Assembly: GCA_030549775.1 (NCBI GenBank)
Contig: CM060172.1
Span: forward strand, 6,745,861 to 6,809,860
From: Tamarix chinensis
Taxonomy: Eukaryota; Streptophyta; Magnoliopsida; Caryophyllales; Tamaricaceae
Direction: 5' to 3'
Length of the DNA stretch: 64,000 nt
The notes beneath the pieces were generated by a model that worked only from the letters and a program-made list of their open reading frames with translations, did not search any database and was not told the origin of the DNA. This document shows, one piece after another, positions 35,630 through 48,817 of the stretch (the stretch's first letter is position 1; every line of letters begins with the position of its first letter). Both the position numbers and the translations under genes were made by a program.

Positions 35630-38600
35630 CCAAGGCTTACTCATGATGATGACAAATATATCAAACTTGATCTTCCTAATTTTTATTGTGAATTAGATGT
35701 TTTGTTATTCTTTAAATGGTTTCATGAAATTGAGGTAATATTTGAATTTAAGAAGTACAATGATGAATGTAAATGTAAACTTTATAATATTAAATTAATT
35801 TTTTTTAAGTATTTGGTATGAAAACTTGAAGAGAAATCATGAAAGGCATAATAAATCTAAAATCAAGTCATGGAAATTTTTTTTAAAAATACCTAAGGAA
35901 GAAATATGTTCTTAAAGAGTATAAGCAAGACGTGTGCATTAAATTGATTACTCTTAGGAAATGCTCTTTTAATGTAGAGGAATATACGAGAAGTTTTGAA
36001 AGAATATCGCTTATATGTGAAATACAAGAGAAAAAAATGTGCTAGGTTATTAGGTGTCCTTAATAACTTGATTCATGATAAAGAGAATATGTTTGCCTAT
36101 GATTTTCTTAATGATTTCATCAAGTTAGCTTTCAATTTTTAAAAGAAAAATAAATTAACCAAATATTATTATAAACCTAGTGCTTTGACTTCAACTACAA
36201 TTAAGAATCATTCTAATGCATATACTTCAAAAATCGGGTCATATGCATATTCTTCCAATGATAAAAAAATCTTAATTGAGATGAAAAGGGAAAAAAAATA
36301 AAGTTAGTGAAATGTCTAATAAACAATGTTTTAAATTTAGTGGGGTATGGTTATTATGCATGAGAGTTTCCTAATCAAAGAGCTTTGACCTTATCCCCAA
36401 TAGAAGACATAGAACCATTTGATGATAATGATGATCTAGATATTGAGTCTATTGATGATATAATCCATGATTTGTAATTAAAAGCAACCTAATGATCCAC
36501 CTACATGAAGGGATAAAAAAATTTAAAACAAAGTGCAAAATTGGTGATAAGGTTTGTAGGGTCATTACAGATAGTGGTTCATGTAAGTGAAAATATGGTC
36601 AAAAGACTAAAGTTAATAACTACTAGTCATCCCAAATGTTGTTCTTTACAATTTCTTAATAAGGAGAAAGGAGATAAGGTAACTAAAAAACCCTAATTTC
36701 TTTTTGTATTAGTAACTATCATGATTAGGTCTTATGTGATACATTGTCAATGGAAGCTTGTGGTATATTATTAGGAAGACTATAGCAATATGACATAAAT
36801 GTAATACATGATGGTGTAACTAATGAGTATATTGTGCATAAGGATGATAGGAAATATAATTTGAAACCATCTCAATGTGATAATATACAAATCATCAAAG
36901 CTAAATAGGGTATGTTCCTATATGATAAATCTATGATTAATTGAATTGAGGAGAAGGGTATTTGTTATGCCTTAGTTATGAAAGAATCTCAAAATAGGGA
37001 GAGTAATTCTAATAGCTCAAAACTCGCTATGCTACTTGCTGAATATAAAGATGTGATTCCTAATGACTTACTATTGTATTACCAACTAAGAGTGGTGTTG
37101 GATATGCTATAGAATTAATATCTAAAATGCCTCTACCAAATAAGCCTACTTATAGATGTAACCGAGATGAAGCTACGGAATTACAAAAGAAATTGTATGA
37201 GCTATTAGATAAGGGTTACCTGACAAAGAGTATGAGTCCTTGGTGTATAACTACCTTAATAATCCCAATAAAATATGGTACCTAGTACATGATCATAGAT
37301 TATAGAGCCGCAAAAAGTATAACTGTGAAGTATCTTTTTCCTATGCGTAGACTAGATGACATGCTTGATGGGTTATGTGGTATACACGTGTTTTTCAAAA
37401 ATAAATTAATATGAAATTACCATAAAATGAGAATAAGGGAGAGGAACAAATTTAAAACTAAATATGGTCTCTATGAATAGATGGTTATGACTTTTGGTTT
37501 GTGTAATATACTTATTTCCTTCATGAGAGCAATGAATGAAATTATTTTTCTTTTCTGAGGTAACTTCATTATATTTTATATGGATAACATACTTTTTTAT
37601 AGTTAAAATGAACATGATCATCTTATACAACTAAGGAAACTACCTAATAAAATAATGAAAACAAAAATTTATGGAATGTTGGAAAAGTATGATTTTATGC
37701 TTCCAATTATAGTTTTCCTCAATTATATTGTGAGTGGTGAGGGTATTAAAGTTGGTGTTGTTATGTTAAAGGCTATATAATAATGGCCTATTCCTAAATA
37801 CATTCATCAAATAAAAAATTTTCATAGGTTAACTAGTTTCTATAGGAAGTTCATTAAGTATTTCTCAACTATATCTAAAGCTATTGCTCAAATCATGAAA
37901 AAAGGATAATTTAAATAGGGAAATGAAACCACAAAATCTTTTGACACCCTCAAGAATAAATTATGCAATGTTATTATGTTATCTTTATCTAATTTTAACC
38001 CACTATTTGAGGTGACATGTGTTTCTAGTGGGGTAAGAATAGGGAGAGTTATTTCACAACAAAAAAAAATCAATTGCATTCTTTAGTGGAAAATTGAATG
38101 GTGCTAAATTTAATTATTCCACATATAATAAGGAATTATTTACCATTATACGTAGTATAGAAACATAGAGTCATTATTTGAGGCCTAAATCCTTTGTATT
38201 AATTTCAGATCATCAAGGTTTATAATACCTACATGCTTAAAAGAAAGTGAGTCTTAGACATGAAAAGTGGGTAAATATCTTGCAATCATTTTTGTTCTCT
38301 GTGAAACACTTAGATAGAAAGAAAAAAATGTAGTAGTTTATGCCCTTTCTAGAAGGTCTACATTGGTTGTAGCATTGAATACAAAACTTCTAGGCTTTTA
38401 ATGTTTAATGAATCATATCCTAATGATGAAGATTTTGTGGAAGAGTATCATGCATGTAAATAAAATGCATACAATGGTAATTGTACATTACAGGATGGAT
38501 TTTTATTGAGACTTAATATACTATGTACCTAGATTAAGTATTAGAGGCTTACTTATTAAAGAGGTGCATAAAGAAGGTATAGTTGGACATTTTGATGCTC

Positions 38601-39138
38601 ATAAAACATTAGAAATGCTGCAAGATAATTTCTATTAGCCACACATGATTAAAGGTGTACAAACTATAGTAGGTTGATGTTTTACTCATAAAAAAGGTAA
38701 AACCATCTTTCACAAAGGTTTATATATATCATTACCTATGCCTAGTTAACCATCGGAGAGAGTTAATATGGACTTTATCTTAGGATTTCTTCGAATATAA
38801 TGAGATAAGGATTATATTATTGTCATGGTGGATAGATTTTATTTGATGGATCATTTTATTCTATTTAATAAATGTGGTGATGCTACACATCTTGATGATT
38901 TATATTTTAAAGAAATTGTAAAATTTTATTGTGATCATGAAAATATTGATTCAGGTAGGTATGTTAAGTTTCTTAGTTACTTTTGAAAGACTTTATGACA
39001 CATGTTGGGAAAAATGTTATTATTTAGCACTTCACATCAACCACAAACAAATGGACAAATGGAGGTTACAAATTGAACTATTAGCACATTTTTAAGAAGT
39101 TTGGTAAGTAATAGTATGAAATATTGGGATTTTAGTTA
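35630..39138 (+). pseudogene. Ty3/gypsy chromovirus-like gag-pol remnant, cut in the integrase
   Basis: Readable pieces in order: gag KLDLPNFYCELDVLLFFKWF (about 35660-35725), with VEEYTRSFERISLIC near 35965. Reverse transcriptase has ELQKKLYELLDKGYL, IIDYRAAK, the MVMTFGLCN block (about 37160-37510) and YMDN at 37575. RNase H has FEVTCVSSGVRIGRVISQQ, a KLNGAKFNYSTYNKELFTI block, SDHQGL and RHEKWVNILQSF (about 38000-38300). Integrase has FLSYF, SHQPQTNGQMEV and STFLRSLVS (about 38960-39110). Integrase after RNase H proves the gypsy superfamily; the motifs look chromovirus (Reina-like). Stops are dense. The frame stops at the LTR starting at 39139, and I did not find the rest downstream. Confidence 0.85.
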
Positions 39139-40010
39139 TGTAATACCCCATTTGTATAAACCCTAATTATAAACCCATAATTATGTGTAAATAGTTATAA
39201 TAACTATTTTAAGGTGCTGTATGTTAAATGTGTTATTAATATATGTATTATTAAGGTAAATTAAATACAAATTTAAATTTTTTAAAACTTGATAAAATTT
39301 AGATTAATAATTTTAGCCCAAGTCGGAACCCTAATCCGTATATATCTTATCGAGTAACCCTACTCCCGATAACTGGGTGTTTTACCTTGGTTAATCTTCC
39401 TAAATTATTACTCTATCCTATATTAGATCATAGCCATACCCAAAGCCCTCTACCTTGGAGTGACCTCACCATACTGCTATACCTCCGGCAACTTGCCTCC
39501 CTCTCCCCCATGTTTCCCTTTCGCCTTTTTTCCTAGATTCTCCCCTTACAAAACCTCCATTTAAGTGTCCATCCTCATGCTTTTGTGTTGCGTGTTATCC
39601 ATAAGTGAATTCATCAACATGTGTTTCCTTTCCCTTCCTGCTAAGCTTCCATTCGCAACATATCCCAGCCTTCTCCTTCATTATTTGACCATTAATGTCA
39701 AAGCTTTTGTGTCTTATGTGACTCCTTAAATCTAACTCTAATTTTTCTATGTTAGAAAAATCACATTTTACTCCTTGGTAGAGTGATCAACTCACATTTC
39801 TTGCCTCTTGTTGCTCAAAAACCTCACATAAACCACCCCAAACACTAAACCCTTCCCTTTGTTGCGTAAGCCTCCAATGCTCCACCTCTCCTTGTTGCAT
39901 CAACCTTGCAAGTTTTTTAACACCACCATTTATCACCATTAAAAAATTACTTTTAAAAACCTTATGGAAGTGGAAAAATACTAAACACTAAGAAAAAAAA
40001 GGGTGTTACT
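39139..40010 (+). repeat. LTR fragment, plus orientation (TGTAATACCCC...)
   Basis: It begins TGTAATACCCCATTTGTAT directly in the gypsy integrase and runs to AAAAGGGTGTTAC near 40009. It shares its first part with the inverted LTR that starts at 43797, but is much shorter, so it is internally deleted or is the 5' piece of an LTR interrupted by the next element. Confidence 0.55.
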
Positions 40011-40013
40011 ATT

Positions 40014-40056
40014 GTAACTAACATGGGATAGATGTTAGTTACCTTTCCCATGTTAG
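40014..40056. other. Stacked, mutually exclusive inverted repeats
   Basis: GTAACTAACAT (40014-40024) pairs perfectly with ATGTTAGTTAC (40032-40042). The overlapping CTAACATGGGA (40018-40028) pairs with TCCCATGTTAG (40046-40056). It sits exactly at the junction of two oppositely oriented LTR fragments. Confidence 0.7.
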
Positions 40057-41029
40057 ATACAAGGTTGAGAACTAGCCAACCAAAGTTAAAGTAGAGTGTG
40101 CCAAAAACACATTATATAAATATAAGAAGATAGAATTTCAAGTACAAGACCTCAACTGTCCATAAATATCCACATACAAAAGGGAAAATTAGAACAAAGT
40201 GCAGTGTTCAAATTATAAAAATAAAAAATAAAAGATAAAGTTAGGATGTAGCCCTACAACCTAGTCCGTCAAGGATCACCAAAAAAAAAGACTTCAAATT
40301 TTCACACTCTCAAGACCCTTGTCCAACATGAGGTTGGCCTACTATTGAGCTTCCTTGAAAACCTATGTATGACCCTCTACTCATGAGAATGAGCAAGTGA
40401 CTGATAAAATAGGCACATGATTATGCTTCATATTGAATAAGCTAAGTTACTTCTTCAATGGACATCACAAGCACATAATATTCCCACATATGATCATAAT
40501 CATACTAACATATCTCATGCACATTTCATATAATACAAGATATATGCTCTATCAAGTTCTCATCAGGCACAGGAAGCTCATACTATACATGACTCATTAT
40601 GCTTGACACCAATTGTAATAAAAACTAGCACCCAAAGGTACAACACCGGTTTTTCCTAACTTTTAGACCCAAACCCCTATTCTAAAAATAGAACATCTTC
40701 CTAAGGACTGCACTAGTCCTAACCACTCATATAAGACTCATGCACCCCTTGACTCTCACATAGTTATATGCAAAAGTAGTTTAGTATGACTTCCTCGTTG
40801 AGTAAATTACAATACTTCATAATATGTAGCAAACCCAAGTTTCATATTTTCACACCAAATCTAAAAAAGCATACTTGAGCACACGGCATAAACCATAACC
40901 ACAAACAATATTCATAGGAAAACATATATAAACATCCAAATCTTAAATACAACAATAAAATATACCAATCCACTTCTCATCATTTTAAGGTACAAAGTCA
41001 TATTATATTACCTAAGTACATTCCAATCA

Positions 41030-41270
41030 TAGTGTTAGGGCACTAAGGCAACTATCAAAATAACAATCCAAAACAATACTTGGGTAGGGCACTAAAGCGG
41101 CTAGTAAAATAGCAAATACATTATAAGACCAATGTAGGGCATTGAGACAACTAACAAACCAACAAATCCATCACAATATCAAGGTAGAGCATTAAGGCGA
41201 CTACCAAATCAACAAATAAAAAATAATGCCAAGGTAGGCCACTAAGGAAACTACTGAACTAATAAATCCA
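41030..41270. repeat. Minisatellite of about 55-62 bp (GTAGGGCACTAAGGCRACTA)
   Basis: At least four diverged units begin near 41035, 41089, 41144 and 41202, with a fifth partial one, in the inverted LTR. It occupies the same relative place as tandem arrays in the other LTR families. Confidence 0.65.
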
Positions 41271-43797
41271 TTTCTTTCATTTTATTACATAACAATATTT
41301 CCATTTTTACATTTTGACTTGGGGGATACAATTTGACCTAAGGACATAGCGGTATACTAAGTTATTTTGATGCCTAAAGCAACACAATACCCTTACCTTA
41401 AACCTTGGGATACAATATTATGCTTGTTCATACCAGCACACAAAAGCAATAAAGTATCCTATCGCCTAGTCATTAAGTATAGACACCCCCTATAGGGCCT
41501 GTAGGTCACTTATAGAGTAGAGTAGGGCCTTAAACTAGGCCCCAAGGGAACACTAGTGAACCAAAATAATGAGGGCTAACACCCTACCTCTAAGTTAGTG
41601 ACCTTTAGAGAGAAACCATTCCCAACTCGAGGTATTTTACTTTAAGTATTAATATTTTATAAGGTCATCACATAAGTCACATACGACACATAAATTTTCA
41701 TTTTCCTTACTTAACCATTCTCTTTTTAATTTCCAATTATTTAGATAAGCTCTTAGGTCACGGGTCTATGTCAAGAAAAGTCAAGGCTAAGGTCAACCTA
41801 TCAAAATTCTAAGTCCATTCAAGCACATGATCATTTGTAAAAGACACATTAGGTCAAAATTACCAAATATCCTTCAAACCCTAGTTTCACCATTTTAATC
41901 ATTTTTTATACCAAACATTATTATTATGAGAGATTTTTCATAAGCAGGTAGAAAGGAAATATTCCACATCATTTTAGCATGCAGGTAATCTTTACATTTT
42001 GGTGATTAGGTGCACTTTCCACTTTTCATACATTTAGTGGGTTGTGCCCAATAAAATCCTAATGATGCAAATCTCATGTACCAAATCTTCCATGCAACAT
42101 GTACATACACACTTAAAGCACAAAACATCATTTAACTAGACAAATTATCATCACAATTCATGTATGGGAATATCTCTAACCCTAAGTTATGCTAATAGAA
42201 TTTATCTGAAGCCAACTCTAAATTCCTATGCATCCATGTGAATTATCACAGCCCTAAATTCCATACATGATACATCATAAGGCATTTACCATTGAATTTG
42301 AATTACATCTTCATAAGAATAGAAACCCGAACAAAATCTTATATATGCGAACGTAAAACATTTAACATATTTCCATGCATATAACTCAATTATCAATAAT
42401 CATACATATCATCCCTTCAACATATTATCATTTTATCATGCATGCTAAAATACTAGAAAAGCATAAAACCCTTACATGAATCTAGGTCAAAAAGTTCCTA
42501 GCATGCTCACACATTTATAGCATCCTATGAGTAATTAGATTTACCTAATCTAAGCTTACATAAAAGAAGTCTTCTCTAAAGCTCTCAAGGATGGATTAGG
42601 AATTTAACATCCAAATACATACATATATTAGCATATAATACTACAAAAAAATAATCCAAAATTACTAAAACAACTAAGGGCTACTAACCAGCCGAACACG
42701 CAAAAGGAAAGCCAAGTAAAAACATATCACCAAGGATGAAGTTTTGATAGTGAAGAAGGGAGGTTACAACAACAAGAATAGCTAGTGATAGGGACTTGTA
42801 AAATATTAGAATGGCTAGTGGTAGGGAGTGGAGAATGGTAGAAAAGGTGTAGAAAAAGGGAGAAGAAGAGGTGTAGCACAAAGGGTTGAAGAAAGGGGAA
42901 AACTTTGGTGAAAATGGTACATGATAATGAGGGAAGCTTTGGCCAAAATGATTAAAGGTGGAAGAGTTGGGATTCAGTGGATTTAGCCAAAAAGAGGAAG
43001 GAACCGACAAGTTTAGACAAAGGAGAAGGGGAAAGAGTGATGGTTATGGTCGATGGTGTAGTGTTTGATCTAGTGAGAAGAGCTTAAGGTAAAAAGGATA
43101 GAAAGATGGGGATGGTTTTTTGGGATATTTGTGTGTGGGGTAGGGTTGACTATGGTAAGGATTTCTTGCGTACGATATGGAGGGTTGGTGATGGTGGTTA
43201 GTGGATGGGTAAGGAAGTAGGTAGGCCTTGGCATTTGGAGAACAAAAAGGTGGGGGAAGGAGCAACAATGAGGAAGAATGGAGATGAGAGTTTTGTGTGT
43301 GAGAAGGAGCTCAAGTAAGGTAGGAGATTGCATGTTACTTGTGGGTTTTTGACACAAAAAAAGAAGGAAAGAAGTGATATAAGAAGGGGGTGGTAGGTAG
43401 AGAAACAAGGAGCAAAACTAGGAGAAGATAACATGGGGGAGAGGGGAGGTAAGGTGTAAGAGGTGTAGGGTGATGGTTCGTAGGGTGAGGTGCTATGGTA
43501 GGGGGAGTCAAGCATAGGTTAGAGCATAATTTAGGATAAAATATCCGAGATAATTTATTAGGTTATCAATTTATTTTTATTTGAAGAAATAAATACCAAT
43601 TAAGACCCAACCAGGGTTTAAAAATTTAATACACACCCTCTAGTATATTTTAACATAACTAAATTTTATAACTAATAAGTCATAATAATATTACACGTAT
43701 TAACAAGATATTTATTATAATATATTATAAAATAATTATTACAACTAATACACATAATAATCAGTTATAATTAGGGTTTATGTAATGGGGTATTATA

Positions 43798-44510
43798 GAA
43801 AGAAAGGTGAATGGAAGGGATGATTAGGGCTATTTATAGCTTAATAAATTAGTATAAGGATGAGTGTAGTTAGGAAAATATAGCAAAAACCTAATTTATA
43901 TCATTTTTATTTGAGCTAAATAGGTGGATTTCATCAAACATAGGATGACCTCCCTTCTAGAGCTAAAATATTGATTTCTAAAAAGTTTAGATTAAATTCA
44001 ATATAAATGTTAAACACAAGGGAAGAAATGAACAATCAATATAGAAGGAATATCCCAGCTAATTAGAGATAGGTATGGGAATCAAAGAAATGTTTTTAGA
44101 AGTGTATAGAGGAGATAAGGGGAAGAAGATAAAGTTGAGGTCACTCTCCCCCTCAATTGCCTAAATCAAACCCTTAAATCAATTTAAGGCAGAATATTGG
44201 GTCTAACACATCACAAGAAAGGTTAAAAATCTTTAAAAACCAACTTGGAATGGGATTTTGAAGGAATTATTTTTATATAAATTTTTTTTTCTAAAAAATA
44301 GAGTTTAAAAAATGTACTCAACTCGACAAACCAATCCATCGATTGGTTCCCTAAACTAGTTGATCGGTTTGGTCAAGGAAAACCCTTTAGCTAAAACAAC
44401 AAATCAATTGATCAGTTCATGAAACCAGTGGATCAGTTCACATTTTATTCCATGATTTTTATTTCTTCATTAAATGTTATATCATGATATAAAAATTTAC
44501 GTACACGCTA
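43798..44510. repeat. Mixed retroelement fragments
   Basis: 43798-44210 has no recognisable domain. 44220-44460 carries CATCGATTGGTT/GTTGATCGGTTTG phrases like those of the 3.5-kb LTR, so it is probably a fragment of a relative of that family. Confidence 0.35.
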
Positions 44511-45649
44511 TATGAAATTTAAGACACATTAGTTAAAAATGATTAGGGATTGTGGGTGCAACTTATTAAATGCGTGAAAGTGGAAAATATAGTAAATTGA
44601 TAGATCACAAATATTACCTTAGTTATAAAATAATGTGAATTGTTATCTTTTAATCTTTTCATGAGAAACTTCTTATAATAATGATGTTTGGTATAAAACT
44701 AGAGAATATGATAAAATTTGGTTTTTTAGGGCATTTTGATATTTTTTGACCTAAGGCATCCTTGTGAATAATTAGATATTAGGATGGTCTTTTACTTTTG
44801 TTATGTTGACCTCGATATTGACTAGGCTTGATTAAGACCGATGAACTTATGGGTTGCCTTAATAATTAGAAATAAAAGGGAAAATGGTTAAGTATGGAAG
44901 TGAAAACTGTTGTATAGTATGTGACATTTGTAATCACCTTAGAAAATATAAAAATGTCAAGTGAAAAACCTCAAGTTAGGAATGATTACTTTCTATGATT
45001 AGCAACCCTAGAGTCGAGGTGTGACCCTTATTGATTTTAGTTCATTTGTGTGTTGTTGTTCTTTAGTAAGACCCTAGTATATAATATAATTGACCTATAT
45101 ACCTTATATGGGGTATCAATACTTAATAATTAGGTGAATTGAAATGCCCCGAAAAATTATAATCTTAAATATTATATTTAAATGAGATTTTATCATAAAG
45201 ATTAATTAAATAAATTATTTTGATTAAAATAAAAGGAAATTAATTAGGGAAAATCAAGAATAAATTTATAAGTATGTTAATTAAGAGAAATTGGGTATTT
45301 TAGCTAATTAAGGATTTTTATTTTAGAAATTAACTAAATAAATTATTTTATTTAAAATAATGAGGAGAAAATAGTTTCAAATTAATGTTAATTTTATAAA
45401 TAAATTAATGGAAGAAAATTAGGGTGTTTTGCTAATTAAAATGGAATTTATGGAAAATCTTTTTAAAATCCTAATTTAGCCTAAAAAGGGATTTAAATAT
45501 TATTTTATTTAAATATTATTATTTTTAAAGGTCCTAAATATTTAGATTAATTTAATTGGCCCCAATATAATTATTTTTCTCCTTTCCTTTTTTCCCTTTT
45601 TCTTTTTCTTCTTCCTTTTTTCTTTCTTTTTCTTCTTTTTCTTTTTCCT

Positions 45650-46650
45650 CTTCTTTATCTCCGACTGGGCCAGGTCGCGGCCCAGTTTTCCTTTCCTCTC
45701 CCTTTTCTTCGGCACGGCCCAACCCGCGCCCGTTGCCTTTCTTCCGCCCGACTAAGAGCTGCGTTTCGTCCGTGTTACGGCCGAAGCTCGTCGTTTCATT
45801 TAATGCACCCTCCTCGCGCGCGAACCGGCCCGGTTCTTCCCCTTTTCTTTTCTTTTCCCGGCCGATCGGTCCCCCTCCTCTTCTTCTTCCTTCTTCCTCC
45901 TTTCTCCTTTGTCGACGCCGCTGCAACTCCCTCCCCCGTCAATGGCTTCTCCTGCTACGGTGAATAATACCGGCCGTTTCTTGTCTCATTGCCTTCCTCT
46001 TAACTCCAGGAATAAATTAGCATAATTATTCGACGTTAAATCTTTCCCGTTTCTTCTCCCCAACCTCGCGAACCGTCGAAGCAAACCAAACGTTGGTCGA
46101 CCGTTTTCCGCCGCCGGCTGCCCAAATTCTTACAACCCATAACTTCCTGCTGACCCCAAAAATCCTATTATACCATCTAAAATCTATAAATAGCTAGATT
46201 GTATGAGTTTTTGGAGTTGGTTCTTCCCCGAAACCCTCAGCTCGAGTGCCGGCCACCCCAACTTCAGACGCCTCTTCCGCCTCCGTTAGCCAACTTCAGA
46301 GCCACCGCTGCATGCCAAATTCTTCCCTGTAACGCCCTCTAGTTAACCAAACTATTTTAATCTCTCGATTATTCTTGTATGAGCCTAAATAATCATGCAA
46401 AGTTAGATGCTCGTTCTCGCCGGAATTTTGACCCCGAAGCCTTAAACCACCGTCCTCCGCCGTTCTCCGCCACCTTTGGCTGCACCACCACCATAATTTT
46501 GTCCCTCTCATCCTGGGCAACAATAAACACCTCTTATATCACCTCAATTCTCCCTATCTTTTTCCCAACATCCATCTTTCCCCTTTGTTCTTCTATTTTT
46601 CCGGCCACCGCCGCCGCCGCCGTGAACCACCGCCGGTGACACCTATCCCC
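45650..46650 (+). promoter_or_regulatory. CG-rich promoter-like block of the 4.7-kb LTR
   Basis: It is strikingly rich in C, G and CpG (for example GGCCAGGTCGCGGCCCAG near 45669) inside an AT-rich window. A good TATA box, TATAAATAG, lies at 46185-46193; the relative has TATATATAG at 61394-61402 in the same context. The transcript start would be near 46215. ORFs here (45552-45963, 46296-46639) are compositional. Confidence 0.6.
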
Positions 46651-46889
46651 ACCAGCTTAAGGTTGAACCCTAGACCCTCTCAACCATTTTCCATATTATT
46701 ATAAGCCTTGATTTAATTTATTTCAATTATTTGCATATAATTACCATTATTATTATTCTTAATATTTATATTCTTAATATGTTTTATTATTATTTGTTGA
46801 GAAATTTTATTATGAATTGTACTTGCAGGGTGGAGAGTGGTAATAAAACAATATTATTGTTAGTTTCGAATTTTAAGTTATTAATTGAA

Positions 46890-47166
46890 TTATTATGGGA
46901 TTATTATCATTCTTATTATTATTATTATTAATATTATAATTATTAGAATAATTGTTATTATCGTTTTATTATTTATTCTGGAAAATCTTAGGCCCTAATT
47001 TTGTATTATTATTTCTACTGTTATTATAACCATTAATAATAATATTATTATTATCTTTATTATTTTAATATTATTATATATGTTATTAATTTTATTATTA
47101 ATATTAAATAAATGGTAAGTCATTATCTATTTGAAAACTTATATTTTATTGTTATTGTTATTGTTA

Positions 47167-47203
<37 letters not shown>

Positions 47204-47290
47204 TGTTATTATTATTTATATTCTCATTGATAGTAGTTTTATTAGTTTTGATATTATTATATTAGCATCATTATTATTATTAGGGTAAAG
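46890..47290. repeat. ATT-rich microsatellite block
   Basis: The densest part is (TTA/TTG)n at 47148-47218. The relative LTR has (TTA)n at 62438-62501 in the same position after its CG-rich block. Confidence 0.85.
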
Positions 47291-47759
47291 TCTTTAACCC
47301 TATATTACCAAGGTTTATAATATCTCTATTATTTTTATGTCTTTAGCAAAGTTAGAATTTTGTTAAGGTTATTTTATTAGTATGTTATTATTTGGTCAAA
47401 GCCCTAAGGAGGCGTAGGAACGTGCTCCAAGACCGGTGTCGTTTCAGGTAAGGGGTACTAAGGCCTTTTATGTGCTAATGTGCATTGTGTGATTCATATG
47501 CTATGCATTCTATGTTTATGATTATTAATTATGCCGCATATGCTTTGACATGGAGTTGAAGTATGTTTTCGTATGGCATGTGTATTATTTGTGTATGACC
47601 CTGTAAGACATGCATGTGAGGACGTTGATATGATTTTATGTGGGAGAAAGGATGAAAAAGGAGGATGGAGAAAGAAGTTGATTAAGGGATGTTAGTTGAC
47701 CTAAGTATTTCATTGATTCATGAGTAAAGGAATAAAATGGAGAATTTTAGGGTTTCGTG

Positions 47760-48140
47760 TGTGAGAATCTGATTTATGATTTTTGAGGTTTTTTTTATGG
47801 AGAATATAATTTATGGTTTTATATGGGGAAGTTTAATTTATGGTTTGTATGGTTTTGTGGGAGACAATATAATTTATGATGTTATATGGGAGAATTGAAT
47901 TTATGGTTTGTTAGGGAGAATCTAATTTAAGACGTTATTTGGGGAGAATGTAATTTATGACATTATATGGGAGAACCTAATTTATGATTTGATTGGGAGA
48001 ATATAATTTATGATTTGTTTGGGGGAATCCAATTAATCCAAATTATGGTTTTGCTTGGGAGATTCTAATTTATGATTTTATGTGGGAGAATCTAACTTAT
48101 AGTCTTGTATGGGAGAATATAATTTGTGGTTATGAAAGGG
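47760..48140 (+). repeat. 27-30 bp tandem repeat, GGGAGAATNTAATTTATGATTT
   Basis: About a dozen diverged units. At the same place in the relative LTR (62990-63500) there is an unrelated 39-bp repeat instead. Confidence 0.8.
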
Positions 48141-48817
48141 GAGAATCTAATCAATGGTATTATGTGGAAAAATCTTTGGGTTTTATATGATTTGAATCCT
48201 TGTGTTGGTATGGATTGAATTTAGGGTTTTATGTGAATGAATCTTTGGGATGTATATGGTTTGAATCTAGGGTTTGGTATGAATGAATCTTTGGGTTATG
48301 TGGATTGAATTTAGGGTTTTGTATGATGAGGTTTTGGGTTTTACATAATGGTTAATGTTTGCATGGTTGAAATTAGGGTTTCACATGGAATTTTAGGGTT
48401 TGCATGAAAAAGGTTCGAAGGTTAGTATGGGGAGATTAATGTCTGCATGGGTATGAAATTTATGTGTGGAAAGTTAATTTGGGATGTAAGGAAGGTAATG
48501 TAAGTGTTGTTTGGGTGTTTGAGCACTTGGGATGAAAAATAGCATGTGGAGCAAATTAAGGGTACGAAGGAGACTAAATAGGGTTTTGGGATAAAACCCT
48601 AGAGTGAGATGTGAAGTAGAATTGGAGGATAAGTGTAAAGGGAGCGATCCATGCATGGCTAGGGTGTGGTGGTAGCATATGTGTATGTGGTGATTAAAGA
48701 TGATGATGAATATGGAATTTATGATTTATGATTCATGCATGTGCATGATGAAAGCCTTTGAATAAGATACTTAATACATTAATCACGTAAAGTGGAAGAT
48801 GTTGAGACGGGCCCAGA

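Larger units (their letters stand above)
40013..43797 (-). mobile_element. Inverted long LTR, about 3.8 kb (probable solo LTR)
   Basis: Read on the minus strand it begins TATAATACCCCATTACATAAACC (a degraded TGTAATACCCC start). It ends near 40013, where the expected TGTAACACCC has become TGTAACTAACATGGG. It is homologous to the plus-strand fragments 39139-40010 and 44511-50020. It carries pyrimidine-rich low-complexity ORFs (42680-43515, minus) of the kind seen in the other long LTRs; these are not genes. No target duplication was found. Confidence 0.55.

Noticed and set aside
42684..43515. Overlapping 74-112 codon ORFs on the minus strand, rich in Pro, Ser, His and Leu
   Set aside because: Pyrimidine-rich LTR sequence keeps several frames open at once; no domain, and the same kind of ORF appears at 19736-20318 in another LTR.
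45552..46639. ORFs with Lys/Glu/Gly/Arg-rich or Arg/Pro-rich translations
   Set aside because: They are explained by the pyrimidine tract and CG-rich promoter block of the solo LTR and recur at 60757-61344 with unrelated protein sequence.
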